A program made the position numbers and the translations under genes. From NCBI GenBank assembly GCA_937907245.1, contig CALCUM010000003.1, forward strand, positions 869,501-933,500: DNA of 64,000 bases. Reading direction: 5' to 3'. Below are positions 18,216 through 27,531 of the stretch, piece after piece. The notes beneath the pieces were generated by a model. The model did no database searches. It worked only from the letters and a program-made list of their open reading frames with translations, and was not told the DNA's origin. Origin of the DNA: an uncultured Rhodobiaceae bacterium (lineage in GTDB: Bacteria > Pseudomonadota > Alphaproteobacteria > RS24). Numbering within the stretch: the stretch's first letter is position 1; each line of letters starts with the position of its first letter.

Positions 18216-19253
18216 ATGTCTTATGTAGTGGCTGTGGTTGGCGCGACCGGAAATGTGGGTCGAGAAATTCTCAATATTTTGGATGAACGCAAGTTCCCCT
18301 TGGCACGCCTCGATTGCGTGGCCTCGCGCAAAAGCCAAGGTAAGGAAATGAGCTTTGGCGATCGCACGGTGAAAGCGCAGGCACTCGAGTTTTATGATTT
18401 TTCGCAAGCCGATATTGCTTTGTTCGCCTGTGGCTCTGGCCCCACCAAAGAATATGCGCCAAAGGCGGCGGCGGCGGGGTGCATTGTCATTGATAATTCG
18501 TCGCTCTATCGGATGGACGACGACGTGCCGTTAATCGTGCCGGAAGTAAATCCGGAGGCACTGGCGGGCTATACCCAACGCAATATTATTGCCAATCCAA
18601 ATTGCTCGACAGCGCAATTAATGGTGGCGCTAAAGCCGTTGCATGATGTCGCCAAAATCAAACGTCTGGTAGTCTCGACCTATCAGTCTGTCTCGGGCGC
18701 GGGCACGGCGGCGATGGATGAATTATTCACCCAAACCCGGGCGGTGTTTGTGAATGACGAATTGAAGCGCGAGAATTTTACCAAGCAGATTGCCTTTAAT
18801 GTCATCCCGCATATCGATGAATTTATGAAGGGCGGCAGCACCAAAGAAGAATGGAAAATGCAGGTTGAGACGAAAAAAATTCTCGATCCTAATATTGCCA
18901 TGGCGGTAACTTGTGTCCGCGTGCCGGTTTTTGTTGGCCACTCGGAAGCGGTGAACATTGAGTTTGAAACCGCGATATCCGAGACCCAAGCCTATGATGC
19001 GCTCGAAGCCGCAGATGGCGTATTGGTTGTCGACCGACGCGAGGATGAAGGCTATGTCACGCCCATCGAATGTGTTGGCGATTATGAGACTTTCGTCTCT
19101 CGTTTGCGCATAGACCCGACGGTCGAACACGGGCTTTCCATCTGGGTCGTCTCGGATAATTTACGCAAAGGCGCGGCTTTAAACGCTGTCCAAATTGCTG
19201 AATTATTGATCGAAAAATACCTGACCAAGAGCCGCGTTAAGGTGGACGCTTAA
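18216..19253 (+). CDS. asd: Aspartate-semialdehyde dehydrogenase
   Basis: Reduces aspartyl phosphate to aspartate semialdehyde for lysine, DAP, threonine and methionine; 345 aa. The N-terminal GATGNVGREI is the NADP-binding loop. The catalytic cysteine is C130 in NPNCSTAQ. PHIDEF and TCVRVPVFVGHSEAVNIE are also conserved. It lies 4 nt after leuB, the usual alphaproteobacterial arrangement. It converges on pdxY with a 3-nt overlap of the stop regions (19250-19253). Confidence 0.97.
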   Translation: MSYVVAVVGATGNVGREILNILDERKFPLARLDCVASRKSQGKEMSFGDRTVKAQALEFYDFSQADIALFACGSGPTKEYAPKAAAAGCIVIDNSSLYRMDDDVPLIVPEVNPEALAGYTQRNIIANPNCSTAQLMVALKPLHDVAKIKRLVVSTYQSVSGAGTAAMDELFTQTRAVFVNDELKRENFTKQIAFNVIPHIDEFMKGGSTKEEWKMQVETKKILDPNIAMAVTCVRVPVFVGHSEAVNIEFETAISETQAYDALEAADGVLVVDRREDEGYVTPIECVGDYETFVSRLRIDPTVEHGLSIWVVSDNLRKGAALNAVQIAELLIEKYLTKSRVKVDA

Positions 19254-20086
19254 AGGTTTATTTTTTCCTGAATGGCCGCGGGTGCCAATCGCACGGGCCC
19301 GTGTGGCAATTGCGTGGTTTCCAAGTTACCGCTCGCAATTTGCGCCAGCGTGGCACAAGCGACGCCTAAAGCTTTCGGCTCGCCTTTGAGATGCAGACCC
19401 AAATATAGAGCAGAAAATAAATCCCCCATGCCATGCGGGGCTTTGGGCGCGCGCGCGGTTTCACAGCGCAAAACATCCTCGCCTGCTACCTGCAAAACAG
19501 CGATGCGCCCGTCCTCGGGCGCTGGCGCTGAAGTGACAAGCACTTGCGGCACCCCGAGCGCGCGAGCGGCTTCGATGCTTTGTTGCGTATCGGCCAGCGG
19601 CGACATGGCGCTGACTTGGGAAAGCTCAAATAAGTTTGGCGTGGCAATATCAGCCAAAGGCAAGAGCGATTGCCTTAGGCTGTCGACCACGGTCTCGGGT
19701 AAATAGAGGCGCCCGTTGTCGCCACAAATAGGGTCCAAGGCATAAAGGATATCCGGATTGCGAGTTTTTAGTTTGGTAACAATTTGGGCGGCGGCTTCCA
19801 CATGTTCAGGGCTTGGCAAATAGCCTGTTAATATAGCGGCGCACGCGTCTAGGGCGCCGGCCTCGAGCAGCCAATCGACCATCTCCAGCATTTGGCTGGC
19901 TGGCAAAGCCCCGCCCGCAGGTTTGCCATGTTCTGGAAACGCAGCCGGATGAGCCGCCAGTAAAGTGGTTGGTAGGGTCACGGTTTCTAGCTCTAAGGCC
20001 CGAAAAGCGGGCAATATGGCTTTCAGCCCAACTTGGCCACTTACAACTTGGCTCGAAATAACCAGCACGATGGGTTTACGCTTCAT
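19250..20086 (-). CDS. pdxY: Pyridoxal kinase (PdxY/PdxK type)
   Basis: Ribokinase-fold kinase phosphorylating pyridoxal in PLP salvage; 278 aa from the ATG at 20086, preceded by AAAGGGA. A longer frame to 20149 lacks family similarity. Conserved elements include SSQVVSGQVGLKA at the N-terminus, the GYLP segment, DPICGDNG and the catalytic-base region PHGMGDLFSAL with D222. Most homologues read GTGD here; the HGMGD variant is mildly unusual. It is divergent from the malyl-CoA thioesterase gene. Confidence 0.9.
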   Translation of the reverse strand: MKRKPIVLVISSQVVSGQVGLKAILPAFRALELETVTLPTTLLAAHPAAFPEHGKPAGGALPASQMLEMVDWLLEAGALDACAAILTGYLPSPEHVEAAAQIVTKLKTRNPDILYALDPICGDNGRLYLPETVVDSLRQSLLPLADIATPNLFELSQVSAMSPLADTQQSIEAARALGVPQVLVTSAPAPEDGRIAVLQVAGEDVLRCETARAPKAPHGMGDLFSALYLGLHLKGEPKALGVACATLAQIASGNLETTQLPHGPVRLAPAAIQEKINL

Positions 20087-20161
20087 CTTGTCCCTTTGTC
20101 TAAAATCAGTAGTCTGCTCACTATACATCTGCTTATCCTCTGACTGCACGGGAATTTAAAA

Positions 20162-21043
20162 ATGATATCTACCCCCTCCACTCGACCTCGCCGCTCGGCG
20201 CTTTATATGCCCGGTGCCAATGCGCGTGCCTTAGAAAAAGCGCGCTCGCTCGATGCCGATTGCTTGCTGCTAGATTTAGAAGACGCGGTGGCCCCCGAGG
20301 CTAAAGCGGAGGCGCGCGATTTGGTTTGCGCGGCTTTGCGTGAGGGCGGCTATGGCGCCAGCGAGACGATAGTGCGCATCAATGCTTTGGGTACCCCGTG
20401 GGGCGCACAAGATTTGGCAGCGCTGCATAATTTGGCCGACGGGCAATGCCCCGATGCGGTTTTGGCACCCAAAGTCTCGACGCCGGAACAGATTATGGCT
20501 CTGCAAGAGGCAATACCTGAGCTTTGCGATTTATGGATTATGATTGAAACGCCGCAAGCGATTTTCAATCTGCAAGCCTTGGCGGCTTGTGCCCAGAGCA
20601 CGCGGCTAACCACTTTTGTTATGGGCACCAATGATTTAGCCAAAGAAATGCGCGCCAATTTAGAGCCCGGGCGTGCGCCTATGCTAACCAGCCTCACCCT
20701 ATCTTTATTGGCCGCGCGCCAGTTCGGCCTGACGATTTTAGACGGCGTGTATAATCATATTTCCGATACGGCCGGCTTTGAGGCAGAGTGCCAGCAGGGC
20801 GCAGATATGGGATTTGACGGCAAGACGCTCATTCACCCCAGTCAGTTGGATATATGCCACACAGCTTTTGGCCCTTCCGATTTGGAAGTCGAGCAAGCCC
20901 GAAAAATCGTAGCGGCTTTTGCGGATCCTGAAAACGCTGGCAAAGGCGTGTTGAAAGTAGATGGCAAGATGACGGAATTATTGCACCGAGATATCGCCGC
21001 CCGCACGCTAGAGATAGCAGAAGCGATTGCGTCTCGAAGGTAA
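20162..21043 (+). CDS. mct: CitE-type HpcH/HpaI lyase family protein, probable (3S)-malyl-CoA thioesterase
   Basis: Alpha/beta-barrel CoA-ester enzyme; 293 aa. RSALYMPGANARALEKARSL, LLDLEDAVAPEAK, IETPQA and MGTNDLAKEMRANL follow the family. The last two, with GLTILDGVYNHISD and GFDGKTLIHPSQL, closely resemble what I remember of Rhodobacter Mcl2/Mct, which hydrolyses malyl-CoA in the ethylmalonyl-CoA pathway. The adjacent mesaconyl-CoA hydratase gene supports this. A malyl- or citramalyl-CoA lyase role cannot be excluded. It is 18 nt upstream of mch. Confidence 0.8.
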   Translation: MISTPSTRPRRSALYMPGANARALEKARSLDADCLLLDLEDAVAPEAKAEARDLVCAALREGGYGASETIVRINALGTPWGAQDLAALHNLADGQCPDAVLAPKVSTPEQIMALQEAIPELCDLWIMIETPQAIFNLQALAACAQSTRLTTFVMGTNDLAKEMRANLEPGRAPMLTSLTLSLLAARQFGLTILDGVYNHISDTAGFEAECQQGADMGFDGKTLIHPSQLDICHTAFGPSDLEVEQARKIVAAFADPENAGKGVLKVDGKMTELLHRDIAARTLEIAEAIASRR

Positions 21044-21061
21044 ACCTTTATCATTGTCTCT

Positions 21062-22126
21062 ATGACCCAAAGCTATTTCCCCAACGGCCGATATTTTGAA
21101 GACTTCACTGCGGGGGAAACCCTGCTTCACGCCAGCCCACGCACCTTGAGCGATGGCGACGCGGCGCTGTATCAAGCGCTCTATGGCGGGCGCAACCCGT
21201 TACATTCATCCGCGCCTTTCGCGCAACAACTTGGCTTGCCTGGCCGCCCGCTGGAAGATTGGCTGGTGTTTCATATTGTATTCGGCAAATCCGTGCCGGA
21301 CGTCTCGCGTCATGCGTTGGCCAATTTAGGCTATGGCGAGGGCGTGTTCGGCGTGCCGGTTTTCGCTGGTGATAGTTTGTCGGCCAGCTCGCAAGTCATT
21401 GGCTTGCGCGAAAACAAAAGTGGCGAAACCGGAATTGTGATGGTGCGAACCCGTGGGGTCAATCAGCAGGCGGCGGAGGTTCTGTCTTATGTGCGCTGGG
21501 TGATGGTGAAAAAACGCGATGCGGCCTCCCCAGCCCCAGAACCGGTTTGGCCAGATATTGCCCCCCATGTGGCTGCGCCTGACTTGCCTCCACCAACAGC
21601 CAAATATGGCGCTTGGGACACTGTTGCCGCAGGCAGCCCGCGCCGCTGGGAGAGTTTTGAGATAGGCGAAAAAATTGCCCATGGTGGCGGCGTCACCCTC
21701 GAGGATGCCGAGCATATGATGGCGACACGGCTCTATCAAAATACCGCAGAAGTGCATTTCGATGCGCAATTGCAAGCCGATAGCCGCTTCGGCAAACGGC
21801 TGATTTATGGCGGTCACATTATTTCTCATGCCACGGCCATGCGGTTTAACGGTTTTGAAAATGCGGGCGCCATGGCCACACTCAATAGCGGCACCCATGC
21901 GGCGCCCGCTTTCGCTGGGGATACAATTTATGGCTGGTCTGAGGTTTTGGACAAAGCCAGCTTTGAAACGCGCCCCGATGTCGGCGCGCTGCGCCTGCGC
22001 CAGATTATGATAAAAGGGCGTGAGGGTCTAAGTAACGACGCTTTTCCGCATCTGGACGCGGATGGTAAGCGTCTGCCCGAGGTTATTCTGGAGCTGGATA
22101 TCTGGGTCTATATGGCGCGCGGATAG
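21062..22126 (+). CDS. mch: Mesaconyl-CoA hydratase, MaoC-like double hot-dog dehydratase
   Basis: Predicted to interconvert mesaconyl-CoA and beta-methylmalyl-CoA; 354 aa, close to the known enzyme. It has two hot-dog halves. The first includes GRYFEDFTAGETL and LVFHIVFGKSVPDVS; the second has TRLYQNTAEVHFDA and the YGGHIISHATAM segment. These match my memory of Rhodobacter Mch over most of the length. It forms a pair with mct and lies immediately upstream of sdhC, so the products could feed directly into succinate and malate metabolism. Confidence 0.82.
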   Translation: MTQSYFPNGRYFEDFTAGETLLHASPRTLSDGDAALYQALYGGRNPLHSSAPFAQQLGLPGRPLEDWLVFHIVFGKSVPDVSRHALANLGYGEGVFGVPVFAGDSLSASSQVIGLRENKSGETGIVMVRTRGVNQQAAEVLSYVRWVMVKKRDAASPAPEPVWPDIAPHVAAPDLPPPTAKYGAWDTVAAGSPRRWESFEIGEKIAHGGGVTLEDAEHMMATRLYQNTAEVHFDAQLQADSRFGKRLIYGGHIISHATAMRFNGFENAGAMATLNSGTHAAPAFAGDTIYGWSEVLDKASFETRPDVGALRLRQIMIKGREGLSNDAFPHLDADGKRLPEVILELDIWVYMARG

Positions 22127-22184
22127 GGTTTTGTGGGCGGCTAGGCCCGCTTTTATCGTGCGACAGCATGGCGCGATATGAGGT

Positions 22185-22215
22185 TTGGCATTTTCCATAT
22201 TTTTGCGTGTATACT
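22185..22215 (+). promoter_or_regulatory. Weak candidate promoter for sdhCDAB
   Basis: TTGGCA (22185-22190) and TATACT (22210-22215) are separated by 19 nt, longer than ideal. A small hairpin, CCCTC/GAGGG (22226-22242), and the GGGAG ribosome-binding site of sdhC follow. The 139-nt gap after mch makes a separate sdh promoter plausible. Confidence 0.3.
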
Positions 22216-22265
22216 CTTTGCCTGTCCCTCGTTTTGTGAGGGGTTCGAGCTTTGGGAGCTACCGA

Positions 22266-22670
22266 ATGACCGATCAAACAACTCGCGCGAGACCTTTGTC
22301 GCCACATATCCAGATTTATCGCTGGACGCTGACAATGATGCTCTCGATTTTACACCGCGCTACCGGCGTCGCTTTATATGCTGGCACCGTGCTTTTGGCT
22401 TGGTGGCTATTGGCCGCCGCCACGGGCCCTGAAAGCTATGCGCAAGTGCAAGCCGTGTCTGCGGCTTGGTACGGCCGCTTGGTTTTGTTTGGCTATAGCT
22501 GGGCTTTGTTCCACCACATGTTTGGCGGCTTGCGCCATTTCATTTGGGATACGGGTCGCGGCTTTGATCTCAAGCACGTTGAAATTATTGCCCGCGTCAC
22601 CAGCATTTTGCCGCTCCTTTTGACGGCCGGTGTTTGGGTTGCGGCCTATGCTTACATGGGAGCGTTTTAA
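22266..22670 (+). CDS. sdhC: Succinate dehydrogenase cytochrome b556 subunit
   Basis: Membrane anchor of complex II; 134 aa from the ATG at 22266, preceded by GGGAG. RPLSPHIQIYRW is the conserved N-terminal motif. SILHRATG (H30, R31) contributes to the quinone site. The axial heme ligand is expected in HMFGGLRHFIWD (H84). Three hydrophobic segments are visible. The stop and the sdhD start share one base (TAATG). Confidence 0.95.
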   Translation: MTDQTTRARPLSPHIQIYRWTLTMMLSILHRATGVALYAGTVLLAWWLLAAATGPESYAQVQAVSAAWYGRLVLFGYSWALFHHMFGGLRHFIWDTGRGFDLKHVEIIARVTSILPLLLTAGVWVAAYAYMGAF

Positions 22671-23050
22671 TGTCTGATATGCGAACCCCTCTGTCGCGTG
22701 TGCGCGGCCTCGGCTCGGCCAAAAAAGGCACGGAGCATTTTTTCATGCAGCGTGTTACCGCCCTAGCGAATATTCCTTTAACGCTGTTTCTGGTTGGCGC
22801 TTTGGTTGTCCATGCGGGCTCTGATTACGCCACGATGACAGCCTTTCTAGGCAATCCATTTATCGGCCTGATTATGCTGCTGCTGATTGTTTCGGCGGTT
22901 TATCACATGCGCCTTGGGTTACAGGTGGTCATCGAAGACTATGTGCATGGCGAAGCCACAAAACTATTGGCGCTGATTGCCAATCAATTTTTTGCCTTCA
23001 CGATTGGTGTCGCCTGTGTTTTGGCGGTTCTCAAACTAGTTATAGGCTAA
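22670..23050 (+). CDS. sdhD: Succinate dehydrogenase membrane anchor subunit
   Basis: Second membrane anchor of complex II; 126 aa with three hydrophobic segments. The N-terminal RTPLSRVRGLGSAKKGTEHF pattern and VYHMRLGLQVVIEDYVH near residue 78 are typical of alphaproteobacterial SdhD; the latter holds the heme and quinone residues. It is translationally coupled to sdhC by the TAATG overlap. Confidence 0.93.
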   Translation: MSDMRTPLSRVRGLGSAKKGTEHFFMQRVTALANIPLTLFLVGALVVHAGSDYATMTAFLGNPFIGLIMLLLIVSAVYHMRLGLQVVIEDYVHGEATKLLALIANQFFAFTIGVACVLAVLKLVIG

Positions 23051-23114
23051 GTGATTTAAATTAATGGCGGGCGCCACAAGCGCAGCCAAAAGTGAAAGAA
23101 AGCTGGAGAGTTTT

Positions 23115-24896
23115 ATGAGTTACGAATTCACAGACCATCAATTCGATGCCATTGTTGTTGGCGCTGGCGGGTCTGGTCTGCGAGCGGCCCTTGGCTGTTC
23201 GGAGCGCGGACTTAAAACCGCCTGTATTTCAAAGGTTTTCCCAACTCGCTCGCACACGGTCGCCGCGCAAGGCGGCATTTCCGCAGCGCTCGGTAATATG
23301 GGCGACGACGATTGGCGCTGGCACATGTATGACACCGTAAAGGGGTCAGACTGGTTGGGCGACCAAGACGCGATTGAATATCTTTGCCGCAATGCGGCCG
23401 AGGCGGTTTATGAACTCGAGCATTTTGGCGTGCCATTTTCGCGCACCGAAGAAGGTAAAATTTACCAGCGTCCCTTTGGTGGCATGACCACCAATTTCGG
23501 CGAAGGCATTGCCCAGCGCACTTGCGCGGCTGCCGACCGCACAGGCCACGCCATTTTGCACACGCTTTATGGCCAGTCTTTGCGCCATGACACAGAGTTT
23601 TTCATCGAATATTTCGCGCTCGACTTGATTATGGACGAAGACCGCTGTGTCGGTGTCATCGCGCTAGAAATGTCGACCGGAAAGCTGCACCGTTTCCAAG
23701 CCAAGCAAGTTATTTTGGCAACAGGTGGCTACGGGCGCGCTTATTTCTCGGCGACCTCGGCCCACACCTGCACAGGCGATGGCTCGGCGATGGTTATTCG
23801 CGCTGGCCTGCCTTTGCAAGATATGGAATTTGTTCAATTCCACCCAACCGGAATTTACGGCGCGGGTTGCCTGATTACGGAAGGCTCGCGAGGCGAAGGT
23901 GGTATTTTGATCAACTCCGAAGGCGAACGCTTCATGGAGCGCTATGCGCCATCGGCCAAAGACTTGGCTTCGCGCGATGTGGTGTCGCGTTCGATGACCA
24001 TCGAAATTCGCGAAGGCCGCGGCGTTGGCCCCAATAAAGATCATATCTATCTGCATCTCGACCACCTCGACCCAGATATTCTGGCTGAGCGTCTGCCGGG
24101 TATTTCGGAAAGCGCCAAAGTATTTGCCGGCGTCGATGTGACCAAGGAGCCAATTCCAGTTTTGCCGACTGTGCATTACAATATGGGCGGCATTCCAACC
24201 AATTATAATGGTGAAGTTTTGAACCCAACCGAAGGCGATGAGGGACGCATTGTGCCGGGTCTGATGGCGATTGGGGAGGCGGCTTGCGTGTCGGTTCACG
24301 GCGCCAACCGTTTGGGCTCGAACTCCTTGATTGACCTTGTGGTGTTTGGCCGTGCGGCCGCCATTCGCGCGTCTGAAGTGGTAACGCCGGGTGAGGGCCA
24401 TGCGCCTTTGGCCAGCGATGCGGGACATGCAGCCGTTGACCGTCTAGAGCGTTTCCGTAACGCCGATGGCTCTACCCCCACATCAGAGCTACGCGGCGAA
24501 ATGCAGCGGGCCATGCAAGAAAACTGTGCTGTTTTCCGCACCGGTGAAATTTTGGAAGAAGGCTGCAAGCGCATGCAAGATGTGGTTCGTGGCATGGACG
24601 ATATTGGCATTGCCGACCGTTCGCTCATCTGGAATTCAGACCTCATTGAGACGCTAGAATTTGATAATCTTATTGTGCAAGCCATCGCTACGGTGGAAGG
24701 CGCCAATGCGCGCAAAGAAAGCCGAGGCGGGCATGCTCGCGAAGACTTCCCAGAGCGCGATGATGAAAACTATATGAAACACACGCTGGCTTATGTCGAT
24801 GCCAAAGGCAAAGCCACCATCGGCTATCGCGGCGTGCATGATTACACTCTGACCAATGAAGTCAGCTATATCGAGCCGAAAGCTCGAGTTTACTAA
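23115..24896 (+). CDS. sdhA: Succinate dehydrogenase flavoprotein subunit
   Basis: Catalytic subunit of complex II, oxidising succinate to fumarate; 593 aa from the ATG at 23115, which has GGAGAG upstream. A longer frame from 23064 lacks a site. The FAD dinucleotide fold is [13 protein letters not shown]47 in [10 protein letters not shown] is the covalent FAD attachment. [17 protein letters not shown], the HYNMGG segment and ANRLGSNSL carry active-site residues. The C-terminal EYMKHT-like stretch reads ENYMKHT. It lies between sdhD and sdhB. Confidence 0.98.
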   Translation: MSYEFTDHQFDAIVVGAGGSGLRAALGCSERGLKTACISKVFPTRSHTVAAQGGISAALGNMGDDDWRWHMYDTVKGSDWLGDQDAIEYLCRNAAEAVYELEHFGVPFSRTEEGKIYQRPFGGMTTNFGEGIAQRTCAAADRTGHAILHTLYGQSLRHDTEFFIEYFALDLIMDEDRCVGVIALEMSTGKLHRFQAKQVILATGGYGRAYFSATSAHTCTGDGSAMVIRAGLPLQDMEFVQFHPTGIYGAGCLITEGSRGEGGILINSEGERFMERYAPSAKDLASRDVVSRSMTIEIREGRGVGPNKDHIYLHLDHLDPDILAERLPGISESAKVFAGVDVTKEPIPVLPTVHYNMGGIPTNYNGEVLNPTEGDEGRIVPGLMAIGEAACVSVHGANRLGSNSLIDLVVFGRAAAIRASEVVTPGEGHAPLASDAGHAAVDRLERFRNADGSTPTSELRGEMQRAMQENCAVFRTGEILEEGCKRMQDVVRGMDDIGIADRSLIWNSDLIETLEFDNLIVQAIATVEGANARKESRGGHAREDFPERDDENYMKHTLAYVDAKGKATIGYRGVHDYTLTNEVSYIEPKARVY

Positions 24897-24911
24897 GGGA
24901 GCGCGAAGATT

Positions 24912-25691
24912 ATGGTTGAGATTGCACTGCCAGCAAATTCAAAAATCGACAAGGGCGTAGTTCACGCGGCCGAGGGAACCATTGCGAACCCACGGACGTT
25001 GAAAATATATCGCTGGAATCCAGACGATGAAGCCAATCCGCGGGTCGATACCTATACGATCGATGCCGATGATTGCGGCCCGATGGTGCTCGATGCGCTG
25101 ATTAAGGTGAAAAATGAAGTCGATTCGACTTTGACTTTCCGTCGCTCGTGCCGCGAGGGCATTTGTGGATCTTGCGCCATGAACATCGACGGTCAAAACA
25201 CTTTGGCCTGCACCAAAGGTCTGGAGGATGTGAAGGGCGATATTGCGATCTATCCTTTGCCGCATATGCCGGTCATTAAAGATTTGGTGCCCGACCTCAG
25301 CAATTTATACGCGCAATATGAATCGATTGAGCCTTGGCTCAAAACCGATACGCCGACCCCGCAAGGTGAATGGAAGCAAAGCAAAGAAGACCGTGAACAA
25401 CTCGACGGTCTCTATGAGTGCATCCTATGTGCTTGCTGCTCGACCTCTTGCCCAAGTTATTGGTGGAACTCCGACAAATACCTCGGCCCAGCAGTTCTGC
25501 TGCAAGCCTATCGTTGGTTGGCCGACAGCCGGGATGAGAAAACTGGCGAGCGTTTGGATGATTTAGAAGATCCGTTCCGCGTCTATCGTTGTCACACGAT
25601 TATGAATTGCGCGAAAGCCTGCCCGAAAGGTCTGTCCCCGGCCAAGGCGATTACCGAGATCAAAAAAATGATGGTGGAACGCACCGTTTAA
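24912..25691 (+). CDS. sdhB: Succinate dehydrogenase iron-sulfur subunit
   Basis: Electron-transfer subunit of complex II; 259 aa. 2Fe-2S ligands: C80, C85, C88 and C100. The 4Fe-4S and 3Fe-4S clusters use C170, C173, C176 and C180 ([11 protein letters not shown]) and C227, C233 and C237 ([11 protein letters not shown]). It is last in the operon; a strong terminator follows 50 nt later. Confidence 0.98.
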   Translation: MVEIALPANSKIDKGVVHAAEGTIANPRTLKIYRWNPDDEANPRVDTYTIDADDCGPMVLDALIKVKNEVDSTLTFRRSCREGICGSCAMNIDGQNTLACTKGLEDVKGDIAIYPLPHMPVIKDLVPDLSNLYAQYESIEPWLKTDTPTPQGEWKQSKEDREQLDGLYECILCACCSTSCPSYWWNSDKYLGPAVLLQAYRWLADSRDEKTGERLDDLEDPFRVYRCHTIMNCAKACPKGLSPAKAITEIKKMMVERTV

Positions 25692-25705
25692 CTCGGGGCT
25701 TTTCC

Positions 25706-25741
25706 GCCGCAGAAATGGCCGCAGAAATGGCCGTAGAAATG
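25706..25741. repeat. Three tandem 12-bp units after sdhB
   Basis: gccgcagaaatg is repeated at 25706-25717 and 25718-25729, and a one-base variant (gccgtagaaatg) occupies 25730-25741. The block lies between the sdhB stop and its terminator hairpin. Confidence 0.85.
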
Positions 25742-25743
25742 AA

Positions 25744-25775
25744 AGAGGCCACTGCATGCAGTGGCCTCTCTTTTT
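25744..25775 (+). terminator. Intrinsic terminator of sdhCDAB
   Basis: A perfect 13-bp inverted repeat at 25744-25769 (arm AGAGGCCACTGCA) is followed by cTTTTT. The symmetric structure could also end transcription from the opposite strand, where the small lipoprotein gene terminates 15 nt away. Confidence 0.85.
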
Positions 25776-25790
25776 GGGTGGGGCTTCGAC

Positions 25791-25988
25791 TTACTCTTGG
25801 TCGAGTTTTTCAAAAGCCGCATCGGATTGTCGCTTGGCAGCGGCGGCCCCTGTTTGTTTTTCCATCTCTTGTTTGGCGGCCGCTAAATCCGCCAGACTGT
25901 ATTTTGAGCTACATGCCGTTAAGCCAAGTCCCATAGCCGCGGTTACAACCAGCGATATAACAACCGGTGTTTTGGTCCAGCCACGCAT
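25791..25988 (-). CDS. Small putative lipoprotein (65 aa)
   Basis: No family recognised. The N-terminus has a basic segment, a hydrophobic stretch and a lipobox, LTAC, with C26 as the lipidated residue. The remaining 39 residues are polar and helix-prone (LADLAAAKQEMEKQTGAAAA). The ATG at 25988 lies one base after the stop of the preceding LPP20-like gene; an earlier in-frame start at 26006 would overlap that gene. It is last of four consecutive lipoprotein genes and is presumably part of the same complex. Confidence 0.7.
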   Translation of the reverse strand: MRGWTKTPVVISLVVTAAMGLGLTACSSKYSLADLAAAKQEMEKQTGAAAAKRQSDAAFEKLDQE

Positions 25989-25989
25989 A

Positions 25990-26598
25990 TTACTGCTCGT
26001 CCGCAAGGTCGGCTTTCAACTGGTCAAAACTTTGCGACGCTTTGAAGCGTTGAAATTCAGCTGCTTCTCCTGCAAAAGCCGCTTCTGCAGCCTCGGCCAA
26101 CACGCCATCCAGAATGTCAGGGGTTAGCCCCACGATGACATAAGCCATGCCCGTTTTCGGGTTCCGGGTTTTGGTTAAAACACGACTGCCAACAAGGTCC
26201 GCTTGCGACAAAACTTTCTGGGTAATTTCAGCCGTAGAAATACTAGTTTCATTTCCAGCGGTCTGACTGCCGGTGCTCGCGCGATAATCTTTTATAGAGC
26301 TGGTGGCTTTCGACGAGATAGTCCGCGCTAGCTTTTGGCGGGCTCGAGACGTGGCCATCTCCACCATGAAATCATATCCCATGTTGGAATTTTGAAAAGA
26401 CCCAACGGCCGCCAGACTAACGCCTGGGAACGCTTCATTACAAACCCACATAGGCGCAGGTGTGTCATAGGGGCCTTGGCCATCGTTAAAGGCGCACATA
26501 GGCACTGGCGCTTGGGCCACAACAGGTGGCGCTGGTTTGGCACAACCAATAAGTGCCGTCGCAGCGGCGAGAAGGATAAGGTTATTTGATATTTTCAT
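25990..26598 (-). CDS. LPP20-family lipoprotein
   Basis: 202 aa with a lipobox LIGC and lipidated C19. After a Pro-rich spacer, PMWVCNEAFPGVSLAAVGS and SRARQKLARTISSKATSSIKDY match the LPP20 domain layout (Trp-containing start, repeated-alanine helix, then a core ending in MAYVIVGL). LPP20 proteins include the Helicobacter lipoprotein and the flagellar ring protein FlgP, but function varies. It is the third gene of the cluster, 42 nt after its longer paralogue. Confidence 0.72.
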   Translation of the reverse strand: MKISNNLILLAAATALIGCAKPAPPVVAQAPVPMCAFNDGQGPYDTPAPMWVCNEAFPGVSLAAVGSFQNSNMGYDFMVEMATSRARQKLARTISSKATSSIKDYRASTGSQTAGNETSISTAEITQKVLSQADLVGSRVLTKTRNPKTGMAYVIVGLTPDILDGVLAEAAEAAFAGEAAEFQRFKASQSFDQLKADLADEQ

Positions 26599-26640
26599 TT
26601 TCAGTTTCCTATAAGTTAGTGGTGAATCTGTCCGGTTTAC

Positions 26641-27531
26641 TTATTTCTCAAGGCGTTCTCGTAAAATTGGGGTGAGGCTGCGCATAGCCGAGCGAATAGC
26701 CTTGGCAGCGAGGGCGGCTTGGCTGGCTTGGCTGAAGCTGACGCCTTTGGCTGGCGTAACCTGTTGCCAAATAGGGGTTTGATTGGGGGCGATAATTTGC
26801 GTGCGTAATTCGCCGCGCATGGCGGTGCCCATATCGAGTTGGGTCACTTGGAAAGTGAATTTAATCTGATGCGCGGAAGGGGCGGGTGAGGGCACAATCT
26901 TGCGGATACCGACTTCAGACAATACTTGGCCGGCTGCGCTATCTAATAAGGCGCGATAGGCGGGATCCGTATCTTGCGTGTTCACATAATAGGTTTGATT
27001 GCCCAAACGCGCCGCTTCTGCTTTGGCAATTTTTTGTTTACTGGCTTCAATTTGACGAGTAGCGATTTGCACGCGGGCATAAATGCGGCACGAAGTGCTA
27101 TCGACCCAACGATCGGTAATGCGGCTGTTTTCTAAAACGCCTTGCGATACCAAAGACGATTGGATGGAGGCCTTAGAGGCTCCAACGCCGCCACCATAAG
27201 AGGTACGCGTATCTGTTATACGGCTGCTTACCTGTGTGTTCAGGATACGCGCCAATTTGCTCCGAGCGGAGAGGTCTGCCTTATTGACATCTATGTTTTG
27301 AAGTCCTGTGCATTGGCTCGTCCCGCTGGTTTGATAGGTCTGGCTCGTCACCGTGTCGCCGGCATTAACCCACGCGGGGCGGGGGCTAGGCTCAAAGTAG
27401 GTATCACAAACACAGCGAGCGGGTACCGGCTTCGCGCCAGATGATAAAGCTCCAGGCAAGGGAAGCGCCGCGCAGCTGGCCGTGACCGCTAGAGCGACGA
27501 CAGAAAAAATAACTCGGGGTAAGCTGTGCAT
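26641..27531 (-). CDS. LPP20-like lipoprotein with an extra C-terminal domain
   Basis: 296 aa. Lipobox TASC with C20. The middle part (PRPAWVNAGD, then LSARSKLARILNTQVSSRITD and RIYARVQI) resembles the LPP20 domain of the next gene. A second domain (residues about 185-296) has IKFTFQVTQLDMGTAMRGEL and PIWQQV, reminiscent of LpoB/CsgG-type beta-alpha folds, but this is weak. Its ATG abuts the stop of the CsgG-like gene (TAGATG), so the two are probably cotranslated. No enzymatic motif is seen. Confidence 0.65.
   Translation of the reverse strand: MHSLPRVIFSVVALAVTASCAALPLPGALSSGAKPVPARCVCDTYFEPSPRPAWVNAGDTVTSQTYQTSGTSQCTGLQNIDVNKADLSARSKLARILNTQVSSRITDTRTSYGGGVGASKASIQSSLVSQGVLENSRITDRWVDSTSCRIYARVQIATRQIEASKQKIAKAEAARLGNQTYYVNTQDTDPAYRALLDSAAGQVLSEVGIRKIVPSPAPSAHQIKFTFQVTQLDMGTAMRGELRTQIIAPNQTPIWQQVTPAKGVSFSQASQAALAAKAIRSAMRSLTPILRERLEK

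Noticed and set aside
22226-22260. tRNA-like GGTTCGAGC T-loop sequence before sdhC
   Set aside because: No matching TPsiC stem, anticodon arm or acceptor stem around it.
23664-24428. 254-codon open frame antisense to sdhA
   Set aside because: Composition is a shadow of sdhA codons; no similarity to any family I recognise.
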